Position numbers and translations under genes: made by a program
Source of the DNA: Conchocele bisecta
Taxonomy: Eukaryota > Mollusca > Bivalvia > Lucinida > Thyasiridae
Assembly: GCA_029237695.1 (NCBI GenBank)
Contig: CM055279.1
Coordinates: 23,253,919-23,317,918 of the forward strand
DNA length: 64,000 nucleotides
Direction of reading: 5' to 3'
In this document: piece by piece, positions 41,801 through 45,390 of the stretch
Layout of the letters: each line of letters opens with the position of its first letter
Numbering within the stretch: the first letter of the stretch is position 1
The notes under the pieces: generated by a model
The model's database searches: none
What the model was told of the DNA's origin: nothing
The model's input: the letters and a program-made list of their open reading frames with translations, nothing else

Positions 41801-44800
41801 GAGTGGGCGACGTTGTTGTTGTAACCACGTGACCATGCACCTTGATATTTGTACATGTGTGTCTGTTGTGTTAGGTTGGACATACGAAGCAACAACATCA
41901 GCGGTAAGGGCCTGTGCTCGTTGTCAGATGCCCTCAAAGTCAACCAGACCCTCTCCAAGATATTCATCTGGGGCAACAAACTCGAAGAGAGTGCTGCCAT
42001 TGTAAGTTTTTCTTACATTTCACCCGGTAGTTTACAGAAATGTAACGATGAATTACACCACTGGCAGCAGTAGTTTACAGTAACGTCACAATGACGTGTT
42101 TCCTCGCGACAGTCGTCATCACTACGGCCCGCCTCCAGAAATTAATTCGCATAACTCTTGGCCATATTTTACGCTTTGTTGGTTTTTATTTTAATGAAAA
42201 ATCATATATGAAATGTAAGAATTTTTTTATTATACCCCCGCAACGAATTGTGGGGAGGTATACTGGAGTCGGGTTGTCCGTCCGTCCGTCCATCACTAAA
42301 CTTAACATCAGAGAAATGTTGTTATAACTTCCATTTCCTTCATCTAAAATGCTTAATATTGCACACATGCATTCCTGTAAGGCTCTACTACCATGCTGTG
42401 CCAAATCCACGACCGTCCAACCCCCGCTGATCCCAAGGTCAAGGTCAAATACTTAGTATCTTTACAAAACTTAACATCAGAGAAATATGTTATAACTTCT
42501 ATTTCTTTCATCAAAAATTCTTAATATTTCATGCATGCATTCCTCTAATGTATCATGCTGTGACAAATCCGCGCTGATCTCGAGGTCAATGTCACATACT
42601 TAGACTGTTTACAAAACTTACCATCAGCGAAATCGGTTCTATTTCCTTGCTCGGATCTGCTTCACATTTCACACATGCATTGCTCCAATGGACCTCTACC
42701 ACCCTGTGACAAACTCACGTTCGTGCCGCCTCCGCTAAGCCCAGAGTCAAGGTCACAAGCCCACACTTGGATTTTTTTTTACCTATTTAGGGGTACCTGG
42801 GCCCACGCGGTGGGGTATTCAGTAATCCTCGCTTACTGACCAATCTAGTTTAACCAGGTGAACTGATTATCTTCAAATAATGCCCTCGTGATTGGGTCCT
42901 ACCGCTAAACAAACTAGTTTCGCTACGCTCACTCATTTGTTTAGCGGAAGGACCCAATCACTCGTGCATTATTTCACTATGAATGCTCACCTGGTTAGAT
43001 AAACGGTATTTCATCGACTCTGTGCAAAGGGATTGCTGGAACAGCAAACTCATCTCATCAGAATCTGCAGTGTTTTTATGTACTCGAAAAATATTTGGAG
43101 TGCATATAGTCGCCACCCTGTTCGTCTATACTTCTGTCTGTTTTTGAGGGGTATATCCAGGGCTCCAGATAAGTATTTTCACTCCATCATTTCTGAAGCA
43201 AATGGGTATTTCAAAATTTGAATTGGGTAAAATAAAATCACACTACTGTTTACACATCAACAGACAGCTATTATTGAATAGTTTGCTTCGAAATGAAAAC
43301 ATGTCTTGGCATTTCATTAGAATTGTCTCCTTGGAGATAATTCTAATGAAATGCCAAGATGTGTTTTCATGGAAAATAAGAAAAATATGCTACATTTATG
43401 GTCTGTTTATTGTATTCTGTAGCATGATAAAGATACCACAAATCACTACTTCTGATTTCAATTGGGTTTTTGGCAATTTTAATTGGGTATTTATGCAAAT
43501 ACGCACCTTATCTGGAGCTCTGAGTATACTGATTACTCGTTCTGATTGTCGTTGAATTCACTGCATATTCAACATCATGATTATGATATGATGTCTGTGC
43601 ATCTGTCTCATTAACCCTTAGACCGCATTCTTATTTCCTTTGTCGTCTGCCGTTTATTTTCCATTTTTATCATCAAAAACATGCTTTGACAGCAATTTAG
43701 AATAATTTACAACATGCTTTGACAGCACTTCAGAATCATTTCCATTGGAAATGATTCTGAAGTGCTGTCAAACCATGTTTTTATTGAGAAATAAGGCAAT
43801 ATATAAAAGCAACTGCAGGCGACAATCGTTGCGAGTAGCGGTCTAAGGGTTAAAGGGGCCAGCTCCTACGTAAATGATTTCAGGTATCCTTCTTAACATG
43901 AATTATCTCCCTTGTTTCGGCAGTATATTCTACCATTGGAGCAGTTTGTAGTGTATTCTGTTCATATTTCTGTATCTGCAAATGAACTCGTGTATGTACA
44001 TGGTGTAGCTATGACTGGGGAGTTATGGAATGTGCAACCAGTGTAGTCCCAGATCAGCCAGCACATTCATTCCATCTGATCAGGGCCTGCAATGTTTGCC
44101 ATCTGACATGCTCCTAATATGACAGTTGAATCTGGTTTTACCCTTATGTGAGCATTACGATTATTCTTAATCCTACTTTAGGGGAAGGGGCCCTCAAGTG
44201 ATTTTGGTGTGTTATGGACCTGGTGCCCAGGTTATTCTTATTTCAGGGCTGAATATATTTCTTCTCGATGTAAATATTCCGTTCTGATTTTGGGATTTTC
44301 CCCACAATGCAGCAGGTTATAATCATGATAATAGGATCGAACCCATTTGCCCGGCCTTACATGACCTTAGCTGTTGATAGGCCATTAAACACCAATAAAT
44401 TGACATGCTCCTAACAAACAGTATAATATTCATCAAGTTCTTGTTAACTACTGTTTCATCCCAATTCAATCAATCAGTCATGACCACAGGTTGAAATGAC
44501 GGACTGAGGTCTATAAATACATTAAATATGCCTAAAAGCATCCATAAATGAAAAAAAAATAAGCTAAAATTTATTTTTTACTTCGTCTATAATCACATAA
44601 ACATATGTGATTATAGATGGAGTAAAAAAAGTGTTTACCTTATTTTCTTTTAATTTATGGATGCTTTTAGGCATATTTAATGTATTTATAGACCTCGGTC
44701 CGTTACTTCAACCTGTGGTCATGTGTTGTTCTTCGACATCCATCCTATGATATGGAGAATAGTAGGTTACTGGCGCGGCATGGAAACGTTTCCTAAGCCT

Positions 44801-45323
44801 TGCCAGATATATTTTCCCATTCACAGCACTAACCTACTGTTCTATTTATCCCATTAACATTACAAATACCTTTAACATGCAGAAAATAACCCCAGCCGCA
44901 TCCTCAAAATCGGAGAATCGACTAGTATGACAACCGCACATATTAATACGCAGTGATTAGGTCGTATTGACAGAATATCAAAAATGTTTCACGGCACATA
45001 CGCACTGTGTTGACGGGATAAATAGCCTATTTTTTCCCGCTAATGTTCTCTGCTGATTTTAGATGTTGGTCGATCTGTTGCAGGCATATGCTAACCTGAT
45101 AGACACAGGCCGGCTGCAAACGAAGAACTGTGATGTAGAACCGTACGTAGTCGACGGTAAGACAATTCTCAGCGAGCTGAACCACTCGATACAAAGACAC
45201 TACTACTCCGCGCCAAGTTACGGTGATGATGTGCCTAAATGGATGCCACGGGGTAAAAACCCGCGCGGCTCGGATGTAATCGCAGTCAATGAGTCGGGGC
45301 GAGAAGTGAATCAAGTGTTCTAA
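8719..45323 (+). CDS. LRRC34: LRRC34 homologue, complete gene span (nine exons)
   Basis: The coding exons join as 8719-8834, 19151-19340, 20807-20890, 24754-24882, 28366-28497, 31956-32074, 35452-35607, 41875-42001 and 45063-45323, 1314 nt for 437 residues. Every intron is GT-AG and all phases agree (2,0,0,0,0,2,2,0). Residues 40-350 are back-to-back ribonuclease-inhibitor-type leucine-rich repeats of about 28 residues (SLDLRYNNITDEGATWLA, TLDLSYNRLEDDGAMYIAEA, LDIRSNNISGKGLCSL). The family-specific parts are LNVNRPILFTEQEE (exon 5), IFIWGNKLEES (exon 8) and DVEPYVVDG with HYY (exon 9), which I recall as vertebrate LRRC34 hallmarks. Length is close to the vertebrate protein. In mammals LRRC34 is reported as a nucleolar protein of germ and pluripotent cells; its role in molluscs is unknown. 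The start ATG has A at -3, but an additional 5' non-coding exon cannot be excluded. Introns are packed with repeats. Confidence 0.93.
8863..8920 (+). repeat. SINE 3'-end fragment
   Basis: Reads TAAATGACCTTCGCTGTTGG then GGGATTTTAAACTT, the 3' domain also found at the ends of the SINE families at 9126 and 29507. It begins 28 bases after the exon 1 donor. Confidence 0.5.
8998..9072 (+). repeat. Fragment of dispersed repeat S4
   Basis: Contains GTGACCAGTGTAGACC then ATATCAGCCTGTACAC, a degenerate copy of the AGTGTAGATCCAGATCAGCC repeat seen at 14275, 34062, 43998 and 54440. Confidence 0.5.
9126..9526 (+). mobile_element. SINE, AAAC-tailed family (S1)
   Basis: Full-length copy. The head GGGTGGCAGGTTGTAG and GTTCATCC resemble Pol III A and B boxes. 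A central domain reads TTATTCTAATTTCAGAGCTG, the 3' domain reads TGACCTTAGATGTTGATAGG, and the tail is CACTAATAAACAAACAAAC. Other copies are at 33642, 35030, 39740, 44116, 49290, 50618 and 52046. Confidence 0.75.
9643..9838. mobile_element. Inverted-repeat MITE (family H9)
   Basis: Ends read GTGTATGATCACGTGGTACT and its near complement GTAACCACGTGATCATACAC. AC-rich runs of AACAACAAC/GTTGTTGTTG lie inside the ends. A longer copy with a perfect central hairpin is at 41448-41840. Confidence 0.75.
9960..10135 (+). repeat. Short tandem repeat, ~65-70 bp units
   Basis: The unit GTAGCCTGCCACTAATATTG then TGTTGTGTGGTAATACATG occurs about two and a half times. Confidence 0.6.
10183..10241. repeat. 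Perfect 59-bp palindrome
   Basis: Arms GACTATATTATC and GATAATATAGTC meet at the centre and extend outward through GCAATACTT/AAGTATTGC to ACTATTTT/AAAATAGT with no mismatch seen. Confidence 0.85.
10242..10789. other. No gene seen
   Basis: Intron 1 sequence with poly-C runs near 10458 and a GGGGCGGCAAGTGCCGCCCC palindrome near 10693, probably the edge of a dispersed repeat. Confidence 0.4.
10790..11104. mobile_element. Hairpin MITE family H3, split by a nested element
   Basis: Contains the H3 internal words GGATTTACACTTATTGAGCA and TGTGAAATTTACAGACTA, and ends in GTTTAGTGAAACGGCCC. An H8 element at 10911-11044 interrupts it. Confidence 0.7.
10911..11044. mobile_element. CAGGGATTCC MITE (family H8), nested
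   Basis: Ends GGGATTCCGCTGG and CCAGCGGAATCCCTG, with internal ATCGCCACTTC and TTATCGCCAATTG. It is flanked by GACTA on both sides (10906-10910, 11045-11049), which restores the interrupted H3 sequence ACAGACTATC. The first two bases of the left end are missing relative to other copies. Confidence 0.8.
11146..11402. mobile_element. piggyBac-like MITE (H4)
   Basis: TTAACCCTTAGAAGGCG at the left and GTAAGGGTTA at the right, with GTCGTCTGCTGG and CAGCAGACGAC inside. Includes a poly-C run near 11210. It is a diverged copy. Confidence 0.55.
11522..11846. mobile_element. Hairpin MITE family H2
   Basis: Left end GTAGCCGATTTCACCACATT, right end GTGGGTGAAATAGGCTAC. Next to the ends are AAAGTATACTT motifs, and inside are TTATACTGAATTTATTACAT and TATCACAGCC words, partly duplicated in this copy. 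Family H2 recurs about eleven times in the window. Confidence 0.8.
11908..12028. mobile_element. Short inverted-repeat element (GTCGAATATA ends)
   Basis: Ends TTAGTGCCGTCGAATATAGA and its complement at the right (TATATTCGACGGTACTAA). The inner arms read TATATTCGGTT and AACCGAATATA-like, with a unique loop of about 70 bp. Confidence 0.65.
12304..12664 (-). mobile_element. Composite hairpin element family H1
   Basis: Two adjoining modules. Module X (12304-12503) is bounded by ATAATTCCAGCA and TGCTGGAATTAT. Module Y (12501-12664) is an almost perfect hairpin with arms GGAATGAATGGCCTTTTTG and complement, centred on GGCCTTCTGGCC. The same X+Y pairing recurs at 15535, 26700, 47120 and 63430. Confidence 0.8.
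12665..12974. other. No gene seen
   Basis: Intron 1 sequence without a recognised feature. Confidence 0.4.
12975..13990. mobile_element. Inverted-repeat element family H5 (expanded copy)
   Basis: The left end TGTTCCACG followed by CTGCCGACAAACTTTTGGCT, and the right arm ending TTTAATGTGTTTAACT, frame words shared with 47990-48505 (AAAAGTCACCCTCCC, TTGATGAAATTCCATC). A unique stretch of about 230 bp follows the left end. Open frames here are repeat-derived. Confidence 0.6.
13984..14223. mobile_element. Hairpin element family H6
   Basis: Ends AACTCTTTGCATGCT and AGCATGCAAAGAGTTT. The centre is GAGTCCTGAGGACTC with flanking AATTTTATTAGAATT and AATTCTAATGAAATT arms. A relative with a different centre is at 23590-23725. 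Confidence 0.7.
14270..14468 (+). repeat. Dispersed repeat S4 (best copy)
   Basis: Reads GGAGAAATGGGGCTCATAGG, GTGTAGATCCAGATCAGCCT, GTGCATCCGCACAGTCTGAT, then TCAGGCTACAGGAGTTATTT. Degenerate copies recur across the window. I associate this sequence type with heterodont bivalve genomes, from memory. Confidence 0.55.
14471..14768. mobile_element. Hairpin MITE family H2
   Basis: TTTCACCAACATTGCAAAGT at the left and CAATGTTGGTGAAATCGG at the right, with the TTACATTATCACAG hairpin at the centre. Confidence 0.85.
14951..15346. mobile_element. CTCCAGATAAG MITE (family H7)
   Basis: Ends CAGAGCTCCAGATAAGC and CTTATCTGGAGCCCTG, flanked by TTTGTA on both sides, a 6-bp target duplication. The centre is a perfect hairpin at TGTCTCCAAGGAAACA with TTTCATTAGAATT arms. 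Related copies are at 28008, 43159 and 45817. Confidence 0.8.
15535..15810 (+). mobile_element. Composite hairpin element H1 (internally deleted)
   Basis: The module Y hairpin has lost its centre: the arms rejoin at AAAGTCGCGG/ATAAATTCC. Part of module X follows, ending GTGCTGGAATTAT. Confidence 0.75.
15836..17698 (+). mobile_element. Pearl/HINE-like element P2
   Basis: Left hairpin AGCTCG-ACTATTC-GAA-GAATAAGT-AGAGCT, then a GGCGTCGGCGT block, about eleven cores of about 160 bp of the same type as P1, and the right hairpin GCTGT-TCTCCT-ACAGC plus TCTTGTT. The next element starts immediately after it. Confidence 0.8.
17699..18910 (+). mobile_element. Pearl/HINE-like element P3 with 167-bp core
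   Basis: The left hairpin at 17702 reads CCCCC-GC-CACC-GAAT-GGTG-T-GGGGG. About six to seven tandem cores of 167 bp follow, with CTTAACGCTGGGTAAATG, TTTCTGTTTCCTTGCTCGG, CAATGGTCCTCTGCCACC and CAGGGTCAAGGTCACAGACT. The right end GTGTGCCGACAGGCCAC folds and is followed by ATTTCTAGTT. Units are highly similar, and the overlapping open frames of 83-98 codons are artefacts of the repeat. Confidence 0.8.
18912..19076. mobile_element. H5 element, right half
   Basis: Contains TTTAATGTGTTTAATAGACA and TTGTCGGCAGCAAAATGTGG, the right arm of family H5. It ends about 75 bp before the LRRC34 exon 2 acceptor. Confidence 0.6.
19151..19340 (+). CDS. LRRC34: LRRC34 exon 2
   Basis: Follows acceptor TTTTTGCAG and ends at donor GTATGA. 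Encodes residues 39-102: DIKDTMDLYLAGNNKLLT, then RLNDKDCEALYKLLQNN and the first full leucine-rich repeat SLDLRYNNITDEGATWLAQ. LAGNN followed by a 'bent' LRR start is typical of the N-terminal cap of this family. Phase 2 in, phase 0 out. Confidence 0.93.
19397..19607. mobile_element. piggyBac-like MITE (H4)
   Basis: TTAACCCTTTGACCGCTACT at the left, AGCGGTCGAAGGGTTAA at the right, with TTAA at both borders. The internal GTCGTCTGCTGTTG pairs with ACAACAGACGAC. Confidence 0.75.
19608..19863. other. No gene seen
   Basis: Intron 2 sequence with a TATTGTATCGTATTGTATTG simple-repeat stretch near 19690. Confidence 0.4.
19877..20073 (+). mobile_element. SINE, CACT-tailed family (S2)
   Basis: Flanked by a 13-bp direct repeat, TCACTACGTGTAC (19864-19876 and 20074-20086), a target-site duplication of the length made by LINE machinery. 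The central domain TTGTTCTAATTTCAGGACTG matches that of S1. The tail is CACT repeats. Confidence 0.8.
20217..20459. mobile_element. Hairpin MITE family H3
   Basis: Ends GGGGCCCGTTTCACTAAACT and AGTTTAGTGAAACGGCCCC. The central perfect hairpin is GAGCATAGGCTGCATATGCA and complement, with ATTTACATTTATT arms. Confidence 0.85.
20459..20754. mobile_element. Hairpin MITE family H2, abutting H3
   Basis: Starts AGTAGCCTATTTCACCAACA directly at the H3 border and ends GATGAAATCGTCTACTGG, about 50 bp before the exon 3 acceptor. Confidence 0.85.
20807..20890 (+). CDS. LRRC34: LRRC34 exon 3
   Basis: Acceptor GTATTCCAG, donor GTGAGT. The 84 nt encode exactly one 28-residue leucine-rich repeat, from ENNNIAEINLMCNDIGQNG to ARALH, phase 0 at both ends. 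Confidence 0.93.
20990..21203. mobile_element. piggyBac-like MITE (H4), nested in P4
   Basis: The left half includes GTCTTCTGCTG and the right CAGCAGACGAC, with GTAAGGGTTAA at the right border. The central palindrome is GAATCGTCTCC-AGT-GGAGACGATTC. Confidence 0.65.
21487..21676. mobile_element. CAGGGATTCC MITE (H8)
   Basis: CAGGGATTCCACTGG and CAGCGGAATCCCTG ends are flanked by the 6-bp duplication CCAACC (21481-21486, 21677-21682). The interior is low-complexity T-rich with ATCGCC words. Confidence 0.85.
22410..22850. mobile_element. Long palindromic element (family H16) nested in P4
   Basis: The right part is a near-perfect palindrome: AAACGTTTGCTGTGGCCCTC and complement around GCGGCCTGCGGCC. 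The left part has TGCACATATGTGCA and the run GCGCGTGCTGTTTG, also present at 51922. Two TGACGTCA sites lie in a direct repeat GGAAGTGCCTTCATGACGTC near 22510-22560. Confidence 0.7.
23590..23725. mobile_element. Hairpin element related to H6
   Basis: Arms ATCATGGAATTTCATTGGAA and complement around the centre TTGCATCG-TTC-CGATGCAA. The right border reads GCGTGCAAAGGGTTA. Confidence 0.65.
23890..24030 (+). repeat. Pearl left-end fragment P5
   Basis: TATACCCCCGGCATAC-GAA-GTAGGGGTATA is a left-end hairpin of the P3/P7 type. Roughly 100 bp of core follows (CATGTTCAAGGTGAAGG), then it is truncated. Confidence 0.55.
24146..24684. mobile_element. Inverted-repeat element family H14
   Basis: Ends CTGTTTCACGAAACCTGCCC and its complement GGGCAGCTTTCGTGAAACAG. 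The interior AGAATGAGCCTTCTTTTTAT and TCAAATATTGATTTTATT is mirrored, and the central hairpin is CCCCATAGACATCTATGGGG. A half copy is at 45590-45740. Confidence 0.8.
24754..24882 (+). CDS. LRRC34: LRRC34 exon 4
   Basis: Acceptor TTTTTTCACTCAG, donor GTGCGT. 43 codons (residues 131-173) reading KNVCLRSLRLNGNKIGNRGG then MFFAQMLQINPTLAELDLGD. NGNKIGNRGG and LDLGDTDL match LRRC34 repeats as I recall them. Phase 0 in and out. Confidence 0.93.
25026..25330. mobile_element. Hairpin MITE family H2 (seed of minisatellite)
   Basis: GTAGCCGATTTCACCAACAT at the left; the right arm reads through AAATGTTGGTGAAATAAATG and leads straight into the minisatellite. Confidence 0.85.
25330..26632 (+). repeat. 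Minisatellite, ~25-bp units derived from the H2 terminus
   Basis: About fifty copies of GAAATGTTGGTGAAATAGGC-TATTT, many with one-base indels. The unit is the terminal sequence of the adjoining H2 MITE. The last unit ends GGTGAAATAGGCTACTG, which is the normal H2 right border, so the array grew inside the terminus. Confidence 0.85.
26700..27056 (+). mobile_element. Composite hairpin element H1
   Basis: The module Y hairpin has perfect arms around GGCCGGAAGGCC, followed by a complete module X ending TTTTTGTGCTGGAATTAT. Confidence 0.85.
27056..27672 (+). repeat. Direct duplication, ~426-bp offset
   Basis: GGCTCGTATTACTCGTCAAG through AACAATGTTTTAAAAGTTTC occurs at 27057-27236 and again at 27484-27670 with few differences. 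The spacer holds GCTGACGTCATCCCGAC and CTAACTTTTGTTTTCTTAGT. Confidence 0.75.
27692..27936. mobile_element. Hairpin MITE family H3
   Basis: GGGGGCCGTTTCACTAAACT and AGTTTAGTGAAACGGGCCCC ends, with the standard GCTGCATATGCAGC centre. Confidence 0.85.
28008..28340. mobile_element. Degenerate H7 element
   Basis: Starts CAGAGCTCCAGATAAGC and ends CGCACCTTATCTGGA. The interior is unlike the other H7 copies and lacks the central hairpin. The right end lies 25 bp before the exon 5 acceptor. Confidence 0.55.
28366..28497 (+). CDS. LRRC34: LRRC34 exon 5
   Basis: Acceptor AAATGTTGCAG, donor GTGACA. 44 codons (residues 174-217): TTESVIAIATVLNNNRTLRC then LNVNRPILFTEQEETTVHFA. The NRPIL-EQEE block replaces a standard LRR loop and is the clearest LRRC34 signature in the gene. 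Phase 0 in and out. Confidence 0.95.
28561..28712. mobile_element. CAGGGATTCC MITE (H8)
   Basis: CAGGGATTCCTCTGG and CCAGCGGAATCCCTG ends with the 6-bp duplication GATGTT (28555-28560, 28713-28718). Confidence 0.88.
28725..29512. mobile_element. Large foldback element, ~330-bp arms
   Basis: GGACCTATGACACCAAAAAA near 28750 pairs with TTTTTTTGGTGTCATAGGTC near 29470. The arms continue through CATTACCATCTTCTA/TAGAAGATGGTAATG and ATCGATAAAGGTATTAGGTG/complement. A loop of about 120 bp lies around 29075-29190. Arm identity looks about 90%. Confidence 0.75.
29507..29710 (+). mobile_element. tRNA-derived SINE (S3)
   Basis: The head resembles a tRNA: GGCCTACGTACGGGTTAGAA (A-box region), an anticodon-like loop in GACTTCCAATC, and AGGTTCAAACCTCACC as B box. 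The 3' domain is GACCTTAACTGTTGCTGGGA then AGTTAAACCC, similar to S1. It is too degenerate for a functional tRNA. Confidence 0.65.
29852..30450. mobile_element. H3 element, rearranged
   Basis: The left arm, from ATCAGGGGCGCGTTTCACTA to GTAAACAATTATTG, is duplicated in tandem (29852-29958, 29960-30067). A normal hairpin and right arm to about 30202 follow, then a second degenerate unit to 30450. Confidence 0.7.
30754..30819. repeat. Isolated H3 central hairpin
   Basis: Only the perfect core hairpin of H3 (GGATTTACATTTATTGAGCA, GCTGCATATGCAGC and complement) is present, without the outer arms. Confidence 0.8.
31018..31539. mobile_element. pogo/Tigger-like MITE nested in P9
   Basis: Ends CAGTCGAGCTCCAGTATCTC and GAGATACTGGTGCTCGACTG with TA on each side. 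This TIR form and TA duplication are typical of pogo/Tigger elements. No transposase frame. Confidence 0.7.
31782..31885. repeat. Hairpin repeat
   Basis: Arms CTCATTTGAACCGTCTCG and CGAGACGGTTCAAATGAG meet at the centre. The outer arms TTTATTTTTCATGAAAATAT and a diverged complement extend it. A similar small hairpin with a different centre is at 57785-57928. Confidence 0.7.
31956..32074 (+). CDS. LRRC34: LRRC34 exon 6
   Basis: Acceptor GGTGTTGTAG, donor GTACAT. Encodes VNTVLEELHLQKYNMRDFGA then ENLLYNHTLQYLDLS and two bases (TG) of a codon that becomes Cys with exon 7. One and a half leucine-rich repeats, in phase 0, out phase 2. Confidence 0.92.
32090..32330 (+). mobile_element. SINE S1 variant, truncated
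   Basis: GGGATTCATCCTTACTGCAA, GGACCTGGCACCAGGTCAGG and TTATTCTAATTTCAG are S1 words. It ends after the central domain. The head lies within about 15 bp of the exon 6 donor. Confidence 0.65.
32330..32735 (-). mobile_element. SINE S1b, minus orientation
   Basis: On the minus strand it reads from GGTAGGGGTTCCTCCTTATA through GGACCTGGCATCAGATCAGG to GTTGATAGGCCGTTAAACCC and the CAAACAAAC tail at 32330. It is head-to-head or tail-joined with the plus-strand copy just before it. Confidence 0.7.
32909..33140. mobile_element. Hairpin MITE family H3
   Basis: GCCGTTTCACTAAACTTTGT and AGTTTAGTGAAACGGCCCCC ends. The central hairpin is slightly shortened (GAACATATGCAGCC). Confidence 0.82.
33141..33462. 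mobile_element. Hairpin MITE family H2, abutting H3
   Basis: Starts TGTAGCCTATTTCACCAACA at the H3 border, the same junction as at 20459. The centre has a partial duplication of ATTATCACAGCCAAAATG. Confidence 0.85.
33642..34048. mobile_element. Two inverted SINE S1 fragments
   Basis: 33642-33942 is a minus-oriented S1 (TTTAACGGCCTATCAACAGC at its tail end). 33950-34048 is a plus-oriented 3' half (ATGCAGCAGGTTAAAACTGG to AACAAACAAACAAC). The heads face each other with a short gap. Confidence 0.7.
34062..34182 (+). repeat. Dispersed repeat S4 fragment
   Basis: CATCCGCACAGTCTGATCA, CACTGTTCGCTATTTCTTCA and TATAGATCATTATTAGGCTA match the 14270 copy. Confidence 0.55.
34188..34432. mobile_element. 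Hairpin MITE family H3
   Basis: GGGGGCCGCCGTTTCACTAA at the left, TTTAATGAAACGGGCCC at the right, standard central hairpin. Confidence 0.82.
34598..34925. mobile_element. Inverted-repeat element family H10
   Basis: GACCGAATACCGATACAAAC at the left. The inner arms are GTCTTTTGACATCAAGTTTA and TAAACTTGATATCAAAAGAC. Contains GGATGACGTCATGTGATG. Copies are at 36737-37075 and, interrupted, 60777-61892. Confidence 0.65.
35030..35318 (+). mobile_element. SINE S1, 5'-truncated
   Basis: Starts within TGTGACAGTTGAATCTGG and continues through TTATTCTAATTTCAGGGCTG to CACTAATAAACAAACAAAC. Confidence 0.75.
35452..35607 (+). CDS. LRRC34: LRRC34 exon 7
   Basis: Acceptor GAATGTTTCAG, donor GTGAGT. The first base completes Cys, then NRITRDGAKELAKVLKRNTG, LTTLDLSYNRLEDDGAMYIA, EALSTYNTNLE. 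Two textbook repeats. Phase 2 in, phase 2 out. Confidence 0.95.
35610..36010. other. Unexplained open frame, minus strand, in intron 7
   Basis: From about 35998 to 35782 the minus strand stays open with protein-like composition (FWHVPVVERSRIRLWNDI, then HISWQKTLSDTLHKINLNFD). I do not recognise it and see no acceptor or donor that would make it an exon. It may be an eroded retroelement or gene fragment. Confidence 0.25.
36014..36657. mobile_element. H2 MITE split by ~400 bp of other sequence
   Basis: The left part runs from AGCCAATTTCATCAAAATTG to the TAGTTCTATATGAAATA word at 36223. The right border GCAATTTTGATGAAATCGGC reappears at 36633. The insert contains an AC microsatellite near 36420-36450. 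Confidence 0.7.
36737..37075. mobile_element. Inverted-repeat element family H10
   Basis: CATCCGGGTTACA-type left end (ATATCCGGGTTACAACAA), CATGACGTTACCGAATGACG, and the arms GAGTTTATCAGGCT / TGATAAACTTGATATC. Confidence 0.6.
37098..37402. mobile_element. Hairpin MITE family H2
   Basis: GTAGCCGATTTCATCAAAAT to GTTGATGAAATAGGCTAC, with a complete central hairpin (CACAGCCAATTTGGCTGTG). Confidence 0.88.
37403..37802. other. No gene seen
   Basis: Intron 7 sequence with a poly-A/CAAA stretch near 37520 and no recognised feature. Confidence 0.4.
37803..38042. mobile_element. piggyBac-like MITE (H4) with TTAA duplication
   Basis: TTAACCCTTAGGCCGC at the left, GAGGGTTAA at the right, TTAA on both sides. 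The central palindrome is AGAATCATTTCC-ATT-GGAAATGATTCT with a long AAGTGCTGTCAAA arm. Confidence 0.82.
38102..41103 (+). mobile_element. Pearl/HINE-like element P6
   Basis: The left hairpin is AGCTCGC-CTGCAC-GAA-GTGCAG-AAGAGCT, followed by GGCGTCGTCGGCGTCGGCGT. About fifteen cores of 165-190 bp follow, with AACTTAACGTTGGGTAAATG, ACTTCTGTTTCCTTTCATGG, TCATGCTGTAGCAAATCCAT and CCCAAGGTCAAGGTCACAAA. The right end is GTTGTC-TTCT-GACAAC followed by TCTTGTT. A SINE interrupts it. Cores drift gradually along the array. Confidence 0.8.
39740..40105 (+). mobile_element. SINE S1 nested in P6
   Basis: Full-length S1 flanked by the 14-bp duplication CATAAACTTAACGT (39726-39739, 40106-40119), which is P6 core sequence. 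The head is GGGTGGCAGGTGGGAGCACG and the tail AATAAACAAACAAACAAA. Confidence 0.88.
41104..41447. other. No gene seen
   Basis: AT-rich intron 7 sequence without a supported feature. Confidence 0.4.
41448..41840. mobile_element. Long hairpin MITE (family H9)
   Basis: Ends TGTATGATCACGTGGTACTA and GTAACCACGTGACCATGCAC. The inner arms include GATTTTGATGAAATATGGCG, and the perfect central hairpin is GCGAAGAATCGATTTCCGTG and complement around TCTCTGA. The right end is 34 bp before the exon 8 acceptor. Confidence 0.82.
41875..42001 (+). CDS. LRRC34: LRRC34 exon 8
   Basis: Acceptor GTTGTGTTAG, donor GTAAGT. The first base completes Thr; then LDIRSNNISGKGLCSLSDAL, KVNQTLSKIFIWGNKLEESA, AI. IFIWGNK is the last repeat and a family signature. 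Phase 2 in, phase 0 out. Confidence 0.95.
42233..42780 (+). mobile_element. Pearl-like element P7, 3'-truncated
   Basis: The left hairpin is CCCC-G-CAA-CGAA-TTG-T-GGGG, then TCCGTCCGTCC, cores with CTTAACATCAGAGAAATG and CCCAAGGTCAAGGTCAAAT, and lastly a P3-type core (CTTGCTCGGATCTGCTTCAC). No right end, so it appears truncated or chimeric. Confidence 0.65.
42845..43000. mobile_element. Palindromic element
   Basis: Arms AACCAGGTGAAC/GTTCACCTGGTT-like, CCCTCGTGATTGGGTCCTAC and CCGCTAAACAAA are mirrored by TTTGTTTAGCGG, GACCCAATCACTCGTG and CTCACCTGGTTA. The centre is CTAGTTTCGCTACGCTCACT. Confidence 0.65.
43159..43518. mobile_element. CTCCAGATAAG MITE (H7), minus orientation relative to 14951
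   Basis: CAGGGCTCCAGATAAGTATT and CGCACCTTATCTGGAGCTCT ends. The central hairpin is GTCTCCTTGGAGATA with CATTTCATTAGAATT arms. Confidence 0.82.
43611..43853. mobile_element. piggyBac-like MITE (H4)
   Basis: TTAACCCTTAGACCGC and GCGGTCTAAGGGTTAA, perfect 16-bp ends with TTAA at both borders. The best-preserved copy of the family in the window. Confidence 0.85.
43990..44110 (+). repeat. Dispersed repeat S4 fragment
   Basis: GTGCAACCAGTGTAGTCCCA, GATCAGCCAGCACATTC and TCTGATCAGGGCCTGC. Confidence 0.5.
44116..44401 (+). mobile_element. SINE S1, 5'-truncated
   Basis: ATGACAGTTGAATCTGG through TTATTCTTATTTCAGGGCTG and TAGCTGTTGATAGGCCATTA to ACACCAATAAA. Confidence 0.75.
44475..44722. mobile_element. 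Inverted-repeat MITE family H11
   Basis: Ends ACAGGTTGAAATGACGGACT and GGTCCGTTACTTCAACCTGT. The arms CTATAAATACATTAAATATG are mirrored, and the central hairpin is ATCACATAAACATATGTGAT. A second copy is at 54030-54258. Confidence 0.8.
45063..45323 (+). CDS. LRRC34: LRRC34 exon 9 (stop codon)
   Basis: Acceptor GCTGATTTTAG; stop TAA at 45321-45323. Residues 352-437: MLVDLLQAYANLIDTG, then CDVEPYVVDGKTILSELN, RHYYSAPSYGDD and a polar tail ending NESGREVNQVF. DVEPYVVDG and HYY are the conserved LRRC34 C-terminus; the last 30 residues look lineage-specific. Confidence 0.95.
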   Translation: MLVDLLQAYANLIDTGRLQTKNCDVEPYVVDGKTILSELNHSIQRHYYSAPSYGDDVPKWMPRGKNPRGSDVIAVNESGREVNQVF

Positions 45324-45390
45324 TGTGGGTCATTGATAGTTACCATAACAACTGTTTACTGGGACGATTGTTGTTACCGGATAATCTGTA